In this document: in pieces, positions 33,873 to 42,054 of the stretch
Layout of the letters: every line of letters begins with the position of its first letter
How positions within the stretch are numbered: the stretch's first letter is position 1
Assembly: GCA_017617715.1 (NCBI GenBank)
Contig: JAFZVQ010000036.1
Location: 1-64,000, forward strand
Source of the DNA: Bacteroidales bacterium
GTDB lineage: Bacteria; Bacteroidota; Bacteroidia; Bacteroidales; UBA932
DNA: 64,000 nt
Direction of reading: 5' to 3'
Made by a program: the position numbers and the translations under genes
Notes under the pieces: model-generated
The model's input: only the letters and a program-made list of their open reading frames with translations
The model's database searches: none
Told to the model about the DNA's origin: nothing

Positions 33873-34736
33873 TTAGCGTTTGGTTATCATTATGTTATTT
33901 TCATCCAGCGGCTTGAAATGGCAGCCGGTGATACGGGTGATGATGCGCTGCGTCTCCGCCAGCGTCTCCCTCCGGACCTTGAACGAAAGGCGGGACGACA
34001 GCGGGACTTCGGGGGCCACGGTGATATTGACGTTGTACCAATGCTCCAGGCTCACGAGTATGTCGGAAAGGGCCACATTGTCGAACACCAGCTCCCGGCC
34101 TGTCCACGAACAATCGAAAGTCACGTCCGCACGCTCCCTGGTGATGGAACCGGACTCTATCGCCGCCTTTTCTCCCGGCGAAAGCAGCATGGTATTCTCG
34201 CCGGACCGGATCTCCACGCGCCCTGAGACCAGAGACACTTCCTCCCGCTCAAAATGGCTGCTGCTGCGCACGTTGAACCGGGTGCCAAGCACCTTGACAT
34301 CCACGGTCCCGGTGCTGACAGTGAACGGCTGCCCGTCCTTCTTGCACACATCGAAAAAGCCCTCCCCTTCCAGCACGACCTGCCGGGGGTTGGATTTGTC
34401 GAAGCTCAGGCTGGATGCTGAATTCAGCCACACATGCGAACCGTCCGGAAGCACGAAATCGCCCTTGGCGGAAGGTGACGTGACATAGGAAACCCTGTCT
34501 TCAGATACGGCCTGCCGTTTTATAATAAAGTATTCACCAGCCATGATGAAGAGGATGGCCACCGAAACCGCGGCAGCGGCAAGCCACTGCCTGCCGGCAA
34601 AACGGCGCCTGCCGCAGACGCCCATCGCACGATGGATTTCCTGCAGGTCACCCTCATAGACAGAACCGGAAGAGGCTGCTTCCGTCCTGTCCCACAGCTC
34701 CCAAAGGGAACTGTCGCTTGTCATTTGCGTCTTCAT
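33873..34736 (-). CDS. FecR-family anti-sigma factor
   Basis: 287 residues. A cytoplasmic N-terminal region (about 1-50) should bind the sigma factor. One membrane segment at about 50-70 (LAAAAVSVAILFIMAGEYFI). About 80-185: FecR domain (LPDGSHVWLNSASSLSF, VLEGEGFFDV, VKVLGTRFNV). About 195-287: DUF4974-type C-terminal domain (FDNVALSDILVSLEHWYNV) that contacts the STN domain. 15 bases before SusC. A strong hairpin lies between the sigma gene and this one. Confidence 0.94.
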   Translation of the reverse strand: MKTQMTSDSSLWELWDRTEAASSGSVYEGDLQEIHRAMGVCGRRRFAGRQWLAAAAVSVAILFIMAGEYFIIKRQAVSEDRVSYVTSPSAKGDFVLPDGSHVWLNSASSLSFDKSNPRQVVLEGEGFFDVCKKDGQPFTVSTGTVDVKVLGTRFNVRSSSHFEREEVSLVSGRVEIRSGENTMLLSPGEKAAIESGSITRERADVTFDCSWTGRELVFDNVALSDILVSLEHWYNVNITVAPEVPLSSRLSFKVRRETLAETQRIITRITGCHFKPLDENNIMITKR

Positions 34737-34763
34737 ACGACTATAAAGACACAGGAAAAAAGG

Positions 34764-34790
34764 AAAACCCCCAGTCTAACTGAGGGTTTT
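34764..34790 (-). terminator. Hairpin with T-tract between sigma and fecR (attenuator or terminator)
   Basis: A 12-bp stem (AAAACCCTCAGT/ACTGGGGGTTTT, one G-T pair) with a 3-base loop overlaps the sigma stop codon (34776-34778) and is followed on the minus strand by CCTTTTTT. It also has a T-run in the plus direction. It should lower transcription from sigma into fecR-susCD unless overcome. Confidence 0.65.
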
Positions 34791-35321
34791 TTTGATATCT
34801 TTCAAGGCTCGTGAAATGTGGTTCTCGACGGTCTTGGGAGAAATGTCGAGCTCCCGGGCTATTTCCAGATATGACAGATGATTGATTCGGCTCAGTTCAA
34901 ACACCCTGCGCTGCCGGGGCGGCAGGAGCCGGACGGCATCCGAAACCCGTCTCTGCAAGTCCCTCGCCTCCACCGATAGCTGGACGTCATCAGCAGAGAA
35001 TGCCTGCATGTTGTCGTGCAGATCGGCAAAGGGCATGGTGTAGCGGGACAGGAAGTTAAGGGCCTCGTTCTTCGTCATCAGGAAAAGGTAGGAGTCGAAA
35101 TCCCGTACGGTAGCAGCGATCTGTTCCCTCTTCTTCCAGACATTCAGAAAGATATTCTGTGAGATATCATTGATTATCTGGTAGTTGGAAATGCCGCCGC
35201 CGACTATGGACCCCACGACCCGCTCCACCTTCGGCCTGAACTTCAGATACAGGCAGTCAAAAGCCTCCACTGAACCCTTTCCCAGGGCATGTACCAAAGC
35301 GGCGATGCTATCGCTTGTCAT
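34776..35321 (-). CDS. ECF sigma factor (FecI-like, Bacteroidetes type)
   Basis: 181 residues. Region 2 at about 20-90 (FDCLYLKFRPKVERVV, DISQNIFLNVWKKREQI), region 4 at about 128-176 (LPPRQRRVFELSRINHLSYL then EIARELDISPKTVENHISRA helix-turn-helix). Partner of the FecR at 33873 and expected to switch on this SusCD locus. The start codon (35321-35319) lies within a 20-bp tandem repeat, so the 5' end and upstream promoter have been rewritten by repeat sequence. No TAnnTTTG element was found directly upstream. Confidence 0.93.
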   Translation of the reverse strand: MTSDSIAALVHALGKGSVEAFDCLYLKFRPKVERVVGSIVGGGISNYQIINDISQNIFLNVWKKREQIAATVRDFDSYLFLMTKNEALNFLSRYTMPFADLHDNMQAFSADDVQLSVEARDLQRRVSDAVRLLPPRQRRVFELSRINHLSYLEIARELDISPKTVENHISRALKDIKKTLS

Positions 35322-35444
35322 TCTGATCCCGTCTCTGTCATTCTGATCCCGTCTCTGTCATTCTGAGCGAAGCGAAGAATCTGGATCCCTCTTGGCGGAA
35401 GCGAAGAATCTGGATCCTTCGTCGCTTCGCTCCTCAGGATGACA
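35316..35444. repeat. Tandem and inverted CATTCTGAGCG-type repeats before the sigma gene
   Basis: Two exact 20-bp units (tgtcattctgatcccgtctc, 35316-35335 and 35336-35355) run into a full repeat unit at 35356-35388 (gcgaagcgaagaatctggat). A partial unit at 35396-35417 and an inverted one at 35412-35444 (ending caggatgaca) follow. The array fills the whole gap between the sigma gene and the GLUG gene at 35445, and the first 20-bp unit contains the sigma start codon. Confidence 0.8.
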
Positions 35445-38400
35445 CTACTTCAACGTAGGCAGTTCGCCGGAGAAGTCCCAGATGGAGCTGTCCCAGCCGA
35501 GGGTGGAGGAAGCAAGCTGCGAAAGGGTCTTGCCGGCTTCCACCTTGCCTTGGTAAGCCCACCTGCAGGCCTGGCCGTTAGAACTGTTATAGGCAGTCAG
35601 ATCAGTTTCACCTTCCATGGCAGTATTATCGGCATTACGGCGTATCAGCGGATGAGTCGTACCGTCAACATCAGGATGATTATAATCGCTGTCCGGCACC
35701 CACCAGGCAGTGAGAGATAATCCGGGCTTACGATAATTGTCCGTCAAATGGCAATTGGGATGGGTAGTTGCGACCACGGCTCCTGAGCTCCATTTACTGG
35801 TTGAACAGTCGCTCGCCGTCACGTCGCTGTTCCAGGCAACGCAGTGCTCGACGACAGGAGTGGCGGTATTGATGTTGCCGATCAAGCCGCCAAGCCGGAA
35901 TGAACCGACGACAGAGCCCGTGGCGTAGCAGTTGGAAATGCGAGCAGAAGTCACTGTGGCGACCTGCCCGATAAAACCGCCGCGCAAATTGTTCGAGCCG
36001 ATTATATTACCTGTTGAATAGCAGTTTTCAACGACCACCTTGACGGTGTTGGTATTATGATGTATGTTGGCGATGAAACCACCGACAAACGTCCTGTCGG
36101 TATACACATCTCCGGTTGAGAAACAGCGGGTGATGTCAACGGTTCCTTTATTGATTGTGCCTATGAAACCGCCGCTATATGAGCCCTTCATATTCGTGAC
36201 TTTGCAGCTGGAGGAGCACTTGTCAATCTTTATTGTGCCTCCATTAGTGATAACGCCGCAAAAGCCTGCGAATGTGGCGCTGCTGCTGCCCGTAGCCGTC
36301 ACATCTCCGGAAGAAGAACAGCCGGTCAGCGTGCCGCCACAAATCCATCCTGCGAAACCACCGTTGTTGCTGCCGGTGCAGGTGCAAGTGGCTGTTGTAG
36401 AACAATTGGAGAATGTTCCGGTGTTGGTCTCTCCCACGAAACCGCCGCATCCGCTTTGTCCGGCGACAGTGCCACTTGCAGTACAATTGGAGATCACAGG
36501 AACCACTCCTTCCACATCACCCTCGACAAAAGCGGTGAAACCGGCGGTGAAGTTGTTGCCGGAAACATCTCCCTCTGCGGTGCAATTTTCAGTTTTGGAA
36601 TACCTTGTACCGGCACCGGGAACCATATAGCCGGCAAATCCGCCGATATACTGTCCCTTCAGGCCTGTCATATCGCAGATTGCATCGCAGTACTCTATAG
36701 TACCGGAGTGATAACCCACGAAGCCGCCGAGCTTTAGAGGCGTGCCCTGGGTGTTGGTGGAGGTGATTTTCGCATATGCCTTGCTGCGGACGTCTCCGTT
36801 CTTGGTGATGGTGCCGTAGCAGACTCCGGTGAAGCCGCCAACGTTGATGACATTATAGGCAGTATCATCCTTCTTGGTCGGCTCTTTCGTGTTGATAACA
36901 ACCTTCGATGAAGAAGTGCCCACCGTGCATCCTCTGATGACGACTTTGTCCTGCACCATTCCCACGAAACCGCCTCCACGGGCATCAGCCGTACTATTGG
37001 CATTAATAGTGGCATCCTCAACCTGGCAGTCGGTATATGTGGATGTATCGTTCCCAGTCGAGCCGGCAAAACCGCCGACATAACGGCCGCTTGCCGTGAC
37101 GGTGCCGCCGGTGAATTTGCAGCCGGACACGACAACCATGGCTTCCGGGAAACCGAGCACTCCGCCGACCACGCCTTTGCCAGTCACAGAAGTACCGGAA
37201 ACGGTGCAGCCCGTAATGGTCACGGAAGCGGTGCCTTCGGTGCCGTTGTTGACCTTGCCAATCATTCCGCCGACATTGTCTGCGCTGCTGTTCACGGTGC
37301 CGTTTGTGATATTCACGTTGGTGATCGAATGGCCGGTCCCCTGGATATACTCGGCGAGGATGCCTCTTGAGGTGATGGAGCATTGATCCAAAGTAAGGTC
37401 GTAAACCGAACCTTTAAAGACATAGAACAGGCTCTTTCCGAGCTTGCTGATGGTCTTGCCGTTGCCGTTGAAATCAACCACCTGAGCATAGTCGCTTATG
37501 TCTTCGTTAAACGGCGCGTATGATACTCCGGTCATATCGACATCGTCAATCATCTTGAAGTACGTCGTGGCAGACGGACTTGCAAGTCCACGCACCGCTG
37601 CCAGTTGATAGGGATCAGCAATCAGGTAGGCCTTGGCGGCGCTGCTGCCGTCGGCAGAGGTGAGGCCGGCGTGCTTGTCGCTCTGGGAGGCGTTGATATT
37701 GATGGCGTTGAGTTTCTCGGCAGTGAAAGTGTCGGCAGGCAGCTCGAGGAAACGGGTGTAGACCGTGTGGTCCGCCTCGAGGGAGTTGAAACGCACAATG
37801 AGGGTTGTCCCTGCGGCCACGGCCTGGTCGGCGGCGGGAAGGGTGGCAAAGAGATGGAGGATACCGTCGTCGCCTGCATCACCGGGAGAGGTCAGGGTGA
37901 TGGTGAGGGTGTTGCCTCCGTTGAAAATATTATCGCTTGCAGTGATGTCAACCGACTTGATATTTGCCGCGACCGTCGTGGAAGGCATCTTTGCCGTGAT
38001 GGCGAAGATTCCGGAGCAGTCCGTGAAATTTACGGTCGTGTAGTCTGCAATGCCGCTTGCGGAAGCAATTAACTTCAGGCCGCCGGTGTCGCCGTCGGCA
38101 GGCTGGGTCTGGGAAGCGTAGTCAAAGGCATCGCCTACGACCTCGACGTCGTAGGAAGACGCCGAAATGGCGGTGCCGGTGAAGATACCCTTCTTCTGGC
38201 CCACGCAGGCTGCGTCGAGCTCGAAGTCTTCATACTTGGTCCGGTCGGCATGGTCGTAGACACGGATCTTGTCGCCGGCCGCCCATGTGAGGGCCACCGA
38301 GCCGGCAGGCTTGTTGTTGGAATCATAGCTCACGCCGAAGTCCACTTTGGTCTGGACGTCGGACAGGGTAGCCGTGATGGTGACAATCTCTCCGGAGGGA

Positions 38401-38498
38401 GTGTTGCCGCCGGGAATGTCGGTATTCACCTTGTTGCAGGAAACTGCAAGGGCGATGAGGGCAAGGATGCCGCAAACAATGGAAACAATCTTTTTCAT
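35445..38498 (-). CDS. Large fimbrillin-like/GLUG surface lipoprotein
   Basis: 1017 residues. Lipobox AVSC (Cys 21). About 30-265: fimbrillin-like domain nearly the same in pattern as in the GH20 fusion (LTWAAGDKIRVYDHADRT; YASQTQPADGDTGGLK). About 275-330: AKAYLIADPYQLAAVRGL and DDVDMTGVSY linker. About 340-930: GLUG repeats (GGFAGYMVPG, GGFIGTINKGTVDITRCFST). It ends in LGWDSSIWDFSGELPTLK. 15 bases downstream of the peptide gene at 38514. Likely adhesin or surface structural protein. Confidence 0.88.
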   Translation of the reverse strand: MKKIVSIVCGILALIALAVSCNKVNTDIPGGNTPSGEIVTITATLSDVQTKVDFGVSYDSNNKPAGSVALTWAAGDKIRVYDHADRTKYEDFELDAACVGQKKGIFTGTAISASSYDVEVVGDAFDYASQTQPADGDTGGLKLIASASGIADYTTVNFTDCSGIFAITAKMPSTTVAANIKSVDITASDNIFNGGNTLTITLTSPGDAGDDGILHLFATLPAADQAVAAGTTLIVRFNSLEADHTVYTRFLELPADTFTAEKLNAININASQSDKHAGLTSADGSSAAKAYLIADPYQLAAVRGLASPSATTYFKMIDDVDMTGVSYAPFNEDISDYAQVVDFNGNGKTISKLGKSLFYVFKGSVYDLTLDQCSITSRGILAEYIQGTGHSITNVNITNGTVNSSADNVGGMIGKVNNGTEGTASVTITGCTVSGTSVTGKGVVGGVLGFPEAMVVVSGCKFTGGTVTASGRYVGGFAGSTGNDTSTYTDCQVEDATINANSTADARGGGFVGMVQDKVVIRGCTVGTSSSKVVINTKEPTKKDDTAYNVINVGGFTGVCYGTITKNGDVRSKAYAKITSTNTQGTPLKLGGFVGYHSGTIEYCDAICDMTGLKGQYIGGFAGYMVPGAGTRYSKTENCTAEGDVSGNNFTAGFTAFVEGDVEGVVPVISNCTASGTVAGQSGCGGFVGETNTGTFSNCSTTATCTCTGSNNGGFAGWICGGTLTGCSSSGDVTATGSSSATFAGFCGVITNGGTIKIDKCSSSCKVTNMKGSYSGGFIGTINKGTVDITRCFSTGDVYTDRTFVGGFIANIHHNTNTVKVVVENCYSTGNIIGSNNLRGGFIGQVATVTSARISNCYATGSVVGSFRLGGLIGNINTATPVVEHCVAWNSDVTASDCSTSKWSSGAVVATTHPNCHLTDNYRKPGLSLTAWWVPDSDYNHPDVDGTTHPLIRRNADNTAMEGETDLTAYNSSNGQACRWAYQGKVEAGKTLSQLASSTLGWDSSIWDFSGELPTLK

Positions 38499-38513
38499 AC
38501 TACATTCCTCCCG

Positions 38514-38657
38514 TTAAAAACCTTCGTCATAGATTGTTTTCACATCCATATCGCGCAAATCACTGCTTTGGGCGATACACAGCTCGTAATCGATTTCCAA
38601 GGCACACGACACCGGGGACTCGTACGCCTTTGCTGCAATTGTTTTGTCTTTAACCAT
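38514..38657 (-). CDS. Small YxxP peptide upstream of large GLUG lipoprotein
   Basis: 47 residues, ATG at 38657-38655, TAA at 38516-38514. Features: lysine-rich start, AYESPVS, EIDYELCIAQSS, then an acidic tail ending TIYDEGF. Tyr, Pro (+3), Ile (+16) and Ser (+19) align without gaps with the other three peptides. It has two Cys (also two in the peptide at 60612, three in that at 7124, none at 18367). No signal peptide. Function unknown. Confidence 0.62.
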   Translation of the reverse strand: MVKDKTIAAKAYESPVSCALEIDYELCIAQSSDLRDMDVKTIYDEGF

Positions 38658-38692
38658 AATATATCAGATTTGTATATTCAGGGAACAAAATG

Positions 38693-38700
38693 CAAAGATA
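38693..38700 (-). promoter_or_regulatory. -7 element upstream of the 47-residue peptide gene
   Basis: TATCTTTG on the minus strand matches TAnnTTTG, 36 bases before the ATG at 38657. No clear TTG is found 19-20 bases further up, so this is a partial promoter match. Confidence 0.4.
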
Positions 38701-38710
38701 TACTTTTTTT

Positions 38711-39997
38711 TCACTGGGTACGCGGGAAACGCTCCGAAATAAGCGCCTTCATGTCTTCCCATCTGTACCAGGGTCCCTTGACAGGCTCCAGGGGGAGGCT
38801 CGCTTCCTCTCCGTTCACGACCAGCTTGAACACTACGTCTCCGCTGCGATTCGTGCAGAAGAGCAGGTAGAGCGTGGATGCCATGGGCGAACGGAAGTTA
38901 TACCAGGTGGCGGATATGCCGTCTGCGCTGTCGGGCACGATGTCGAACCCGTCTGCGCCGAAAGCGGAAAGCAGGAAAAGGATGACCGCGTCGTGGCCGA
39001 AACGCAGGCGCACGGCAGGTTTACCTTCTGCAAGAGCCCTGTCCGCATCATCCATGATATGGAAGAGTGACGGCAGCTCCCGCAGGGAAGAAGCAGGGGC
39101 ATTGAGGACCCAGAAGATGTAATTGTCGATCTCCCAGAGGGCATAACGTTCGTCCGGGGTAAAAACATCCATCAGGCTGCTGTCCGTGGGTGTGCACTGC
39201 ATATTGAAGACAAGGTTGAAGAAATCTATCACGAACGCCCTTTCGCCGCGGTAATTCTTCAGGAATTCCGGGGATTTGAAAAGGCGGGCCACAATTGCCC
39301 GGTAGTCGAGCCGTTTCTCGATAAAAGTCTTCAAGTCCGTACCCCAGGGATCCTTACGCTGGTAGATGCCCTCCTGCTTGCCCTGGGTACGCCAGGGATT
39401 GGTCTCATGGTGCGGACACATTTCGTCCATGTCATAGACATTGGCCGACTGGGTGATATCCAGCTTCGGATCGGCCTTGAGCAGACTCTGGCAGAATGCT
39501 GCCATCGTCACTATGCAGCGGGGCACCTGGGATGCACCTGCACTTATCTTGGGACGTTTGCGGAAGAAGGCCCTGTTCGCCTGGTAAACTTCATCAGCTA
39601 CACTTTCAACCTGCTCCCAGCCAAGGGGTGACAGGTCGCCGAAGCGGTTGTGGCAGGTACTGTTGTAATACTCCGATGCCACCGACCATACACGTTCGCC
39701 CTCATCGGTAAGCACCCCGGCAGCGTGCGCGGCATCCAGCACGCCGACACTGCGCTCGTACTGGGTCTTATTCATCAGATAACGTGCTCCGTGCCTGCCA
39801 TAATGGCTCAGGTAGACGGGCTTGTATCCTTTGGGCGGCGCAGTGACGGTGTGGGAGGTGAACTCGTACATTGAGTAAACTCCCCCGGCACGGCCGGGAA
39901 CGGCATAAACGGCATCACGTACCGTCTGGGCCGACACAGGGATGGCTGCGAGAGCCATCCCTGCGAGGGTTGCCAGTATAAAACTGCGCAGGTTCAT
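38711..39997 (-). CDS. Secreted histidine acid phosphatase
   Basis: 428 residues. Signal peptide to about IPVSAQ, without lipobox. Clade-2 histidine phosphatase: LSHYGRHGAR (catalytic His 69), LSPLGWEQVESVADEVYQAN, proton donor FGHD (His 335, Asp 336), and near the end PVKGPWYRWEDMK. The FNMQ/DNYIFWVLN middle part matches the phosphatase half of the fusion at 9584 (LWEIDNY in both). Last gene of the second SusCD locus, 8 bases after the GLUG lipoprotein at 40006. Confidence 0.88.
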   Translation of the reverse strand: MNLRSFILATLAGMALAAIPVSAQTVRDAVYAVPGRAGGVYSMYEFTSHTVTAPPKGYKPVYLSHYGRHGARYLMNKTQYERSVGVLDAAHAAGVLTDEGERVWSVASEYYNSTCHNRFGDLSPLGWEQVESVADEVYQANRAFFRKRPKISAGASQVPRCIVTMAAFCQSLLKADPKLDITQSANVYDMDEMCPHHETNPWRTQGKQEGIYQRKDPWGTDLKTFIEKRLDYRAIVARLFKSPEFLKNYRGERAFVIDFFNLVFNMQCTPTDSSLMDVFTPDERYALWEIDNYIFWVLNAPASSLRELPSLFHIMDDADRALAEGKPAVRLRFGHDAVILFLLSAFGADGFDIVPDSADGISATWYNFRSPMASTLYLLFCTNRSGDVVFKLVVNGEEASLPLEPVKGPWYRWEDMKALISERFPRTQ

Positions 39998-40005
39998 ATT
40001 ACGGC

Positions 40006-42039
40006 TTATGGACGGGTGCCGAAACTGTTGCCTTCGAAGACCACCTTGGCGATGCGGGAGGCATCGGTCAGGGAGTAGTACTGCTCAAAGTTATCGGCTG
40101 TTATCGTGACCACAGGGTCTGCATCCGTGGGAGTGAACGGACCGATCTTGCCGCCCACGATGCAGTTCTTCACGAGAATCACCTTCGAGTTGAAGTTGCC
40201 GCAGACTATACCCATATATTTGTCGTCAGGTTTGTCACCGCTGTAGAACCACCTGTCGGACTGGACGGTACCATAGGTGGCACAGCCCTCGATATATGTG
40301 AAGCTGTTGGCGTCGTTGGTCTGGCCGACGAGACCTGCGGCATAGCCGTGGGTGCTGTCTCCGGACACGCAGAAGCACACGTCGCCGTAGTTGACGCAGT
40401 TCTTGATGCCGGTGTTGTTGCCCATGGCGGACACGATACCTGCGACACGGCTGTTGGTGGCCTTCACGTCGGAACAGAAGATGTTGCCGTTGTTGATGCA
40501 GCCTTCAGCGAGGCAGTTGGTGTTCATGGTGCCGATCACACCGCCCGTACGGGTGGCTTCGACAGAGATGTTGGAATAGTTGACGCAGTTCACAGCCGTG
40601 CACGGAGCCGCATTCACATCCTTGCCGTCCATGAGACCGATGGCGCCGCCCACGCTGATGCCGGTGGCTCCGTTCTTGGTATTGGCGGTATTGACCACCT
40701 CGAAGCTGGCGTGGCCGGAGATGTTCGTGGCTGTGCTGGCAACCTCTGCAGAAGCGAATATGGTGCCGATGGCGCCTCCGACGACAATGCGGATGTTGTC
40801 CTTGCTTCCCTCATTGACCATCTTTGCGTAGCTGTCGATGTTCTCCAGGGTGGATCCCGAAGCGAAGCCGACTGCGGCGCCCATGGTCACGAAGCCTGAG
40901 TTGGAGGAGCTCTTGATCACCACCTTGTCGCCGATGACCAGGTTCTTCACCGTGGCCCCGTCGATTGCGCCGAACAGGCCGGCCGCGACGTTGGCGCCAG
41001 ATTCGGGAACGGTCACCTTGAAGTTGTCCACCTTATGGTTCTTGCCGTCGAACACGCCGGTGAAGGCGCTGCCGGTGATGGCGTGGGAAGTGTTCACGCT
41101 GCCGTTTCCGACAGGTTCCCATTCCTCTCCGCCCATATCGATATCGGCCAGCAGCTCCACTTCCCCGGAGCTGTTGAGCCAGCGGCTGATGGAGCGGCCG
41201 TCGTTGACTGCGGCTGCGAAGTCCTTAAATTCCTTGGCGTCAGGAATACCGCCTATGTTCGGGTCGTCCGACACGTTGGGGGCGAAGGCGAGCGTCTCCA
41301 TTTCCCTCAGCTCTCCTGCCTTTATTTGACGGGCGGACACGACCTTGCGCATCAGACCGCCGTTGGTGTCGAGAATATCCACCTGGAAGCCTGAAGAATA
41401 GTTGTTCGGCGGCATCGGGATGTAGACACACAGAGGCGTGGACGAAAGCTGCTGATTGACAATCACTTTGATGGACTTATCCTTATCCTGGACCGAAGAT
41501 CCGTCCACGAAGTACAGGGAAACGGGTTGGAAACCGACGCCGAATTCGCCGCAAAGCTGCTCTCCGCCAAGTCCCTTAAGGGTAATATCCTTGATGGTTG
41601 TGGATGCATCTCCGGTCAGGCTGATCTGCAGGAATGCGGTCAGTGCCTTGAAGGTAATGGCGTCCCCGCTCTCAGTGTAGCCCGCAAGAGGCGTGAAGCA
41701 AGACGCAGCATCCAGGGAGGAAGGAAGATTGATATATGAATTATTGTAGATTGAGGCCGGATAAACAGCCTTGTACGGAGCTTTCAGCTGCGAACGGAAT
41801 TCGAACTTGGCCGTGGCGCCCGCTTCGGTGAGCGGATTGGAGACTGTGCCGTTCACGTTGATGGCATCTCCTTCCGTCCAGCTCACCTTCACTCCGTTGA
41901 TGGCGGTCTTCGTGAAAGATGAGAGGGAGGCCTGCAGCACTGTGCCTGCAGAGGCGGGATGGTCGGCAACCTGCTCTTTCTGGCAGCCGGCGGCAAGGAA
42001 AGCAGCCGCAACGGCGACGAAAATCATATACTTTTTCAT
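40006..42039 (-). CDS. Fimbrillin-like/GLUG lipoprotein of the second SusCD locus
   Basis: 677 residues. Lipobox AAGC (Cys 19). About 30-255: fimbrillin-like domain (TKTAINGVKVSWTEGDAINV). About 260-320: module NIGGIPDAKEFKDFAAAVND..RWLNS..EVELLADIDMGG shared with the gene at 42055. About 325-640: GLUG repeats. It has the NGTVSNPLTEAG element also seen at 51502 and 56112 (VNGV.SDPL). 15 bases after the previous gene. Likely surface glycan-binding or adhesin protein. Confidence 0.85.
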   Translation of the reverse strand: MKKYMIFVAVAAAFLAAGCQKEQVADHPASAGTVLQASLSSFTKTAINGVKVSWTEGDAINVNGTVSNPLTEAGATAKFEFRSQLKAPYKAVYPASIYNNSYINLPSSLDAASCFTPLAGYTESGDAITFKALTAFLQISLTGDASTTIKDITLKGLGGEQLCGEFGVGFQPVSLYFVDGSSVQDKDKSIKVIVNQQLSSTPLCVYIPMPPNNYSSGFQVDILDTNGGLMRKVVSARQIKAGELREMETLAFAPNVSDDPNIGGIPDAKEFKDFAAAVNDGRSISRWLNSSGEVELLADIDMGGEEWEPVGNGSVNTSHAITGSAFTGVFDGKNHKVDNFKVTVPESGANVAAGLFGAIDGATVKNLVIGDKVVIKSSSNSGFVTMGAAVGFASGSTLENIDSYAKMVNEGSKDNIRIVVGGAIGTIFASAEVASTATNISGHASFEVVNTANTKNGATGISVGGAIGLMDGKDVNAAPCTAVNCVNYSNISVEATRTGGVIGTMNTNCLAEGCINNGNIFCSDVKATNSRVAGIVSAMGNNTGIKNCVNYGDVCFCVSGDSTHGYAAGLVGQTNDANSFTYIEGCATYGTVQSDRWFYSGDKPDDKYMGIVCGNFNSKVILVKNCIVGGKIGPFTPTDADPVVTITADNFEQYYSLTDASRIAKVVFEGNSFGTRP

Positions 42040-42054
42040 AATTGCATGCCTTTA

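Noticed and set aside
35445..38498. Regularly spaced short repeats that might be a CRISPR array
   Set aside because: They are codons of GLUG repeats in a continuous reading frame with imperfect spacing; no cas genes are present.
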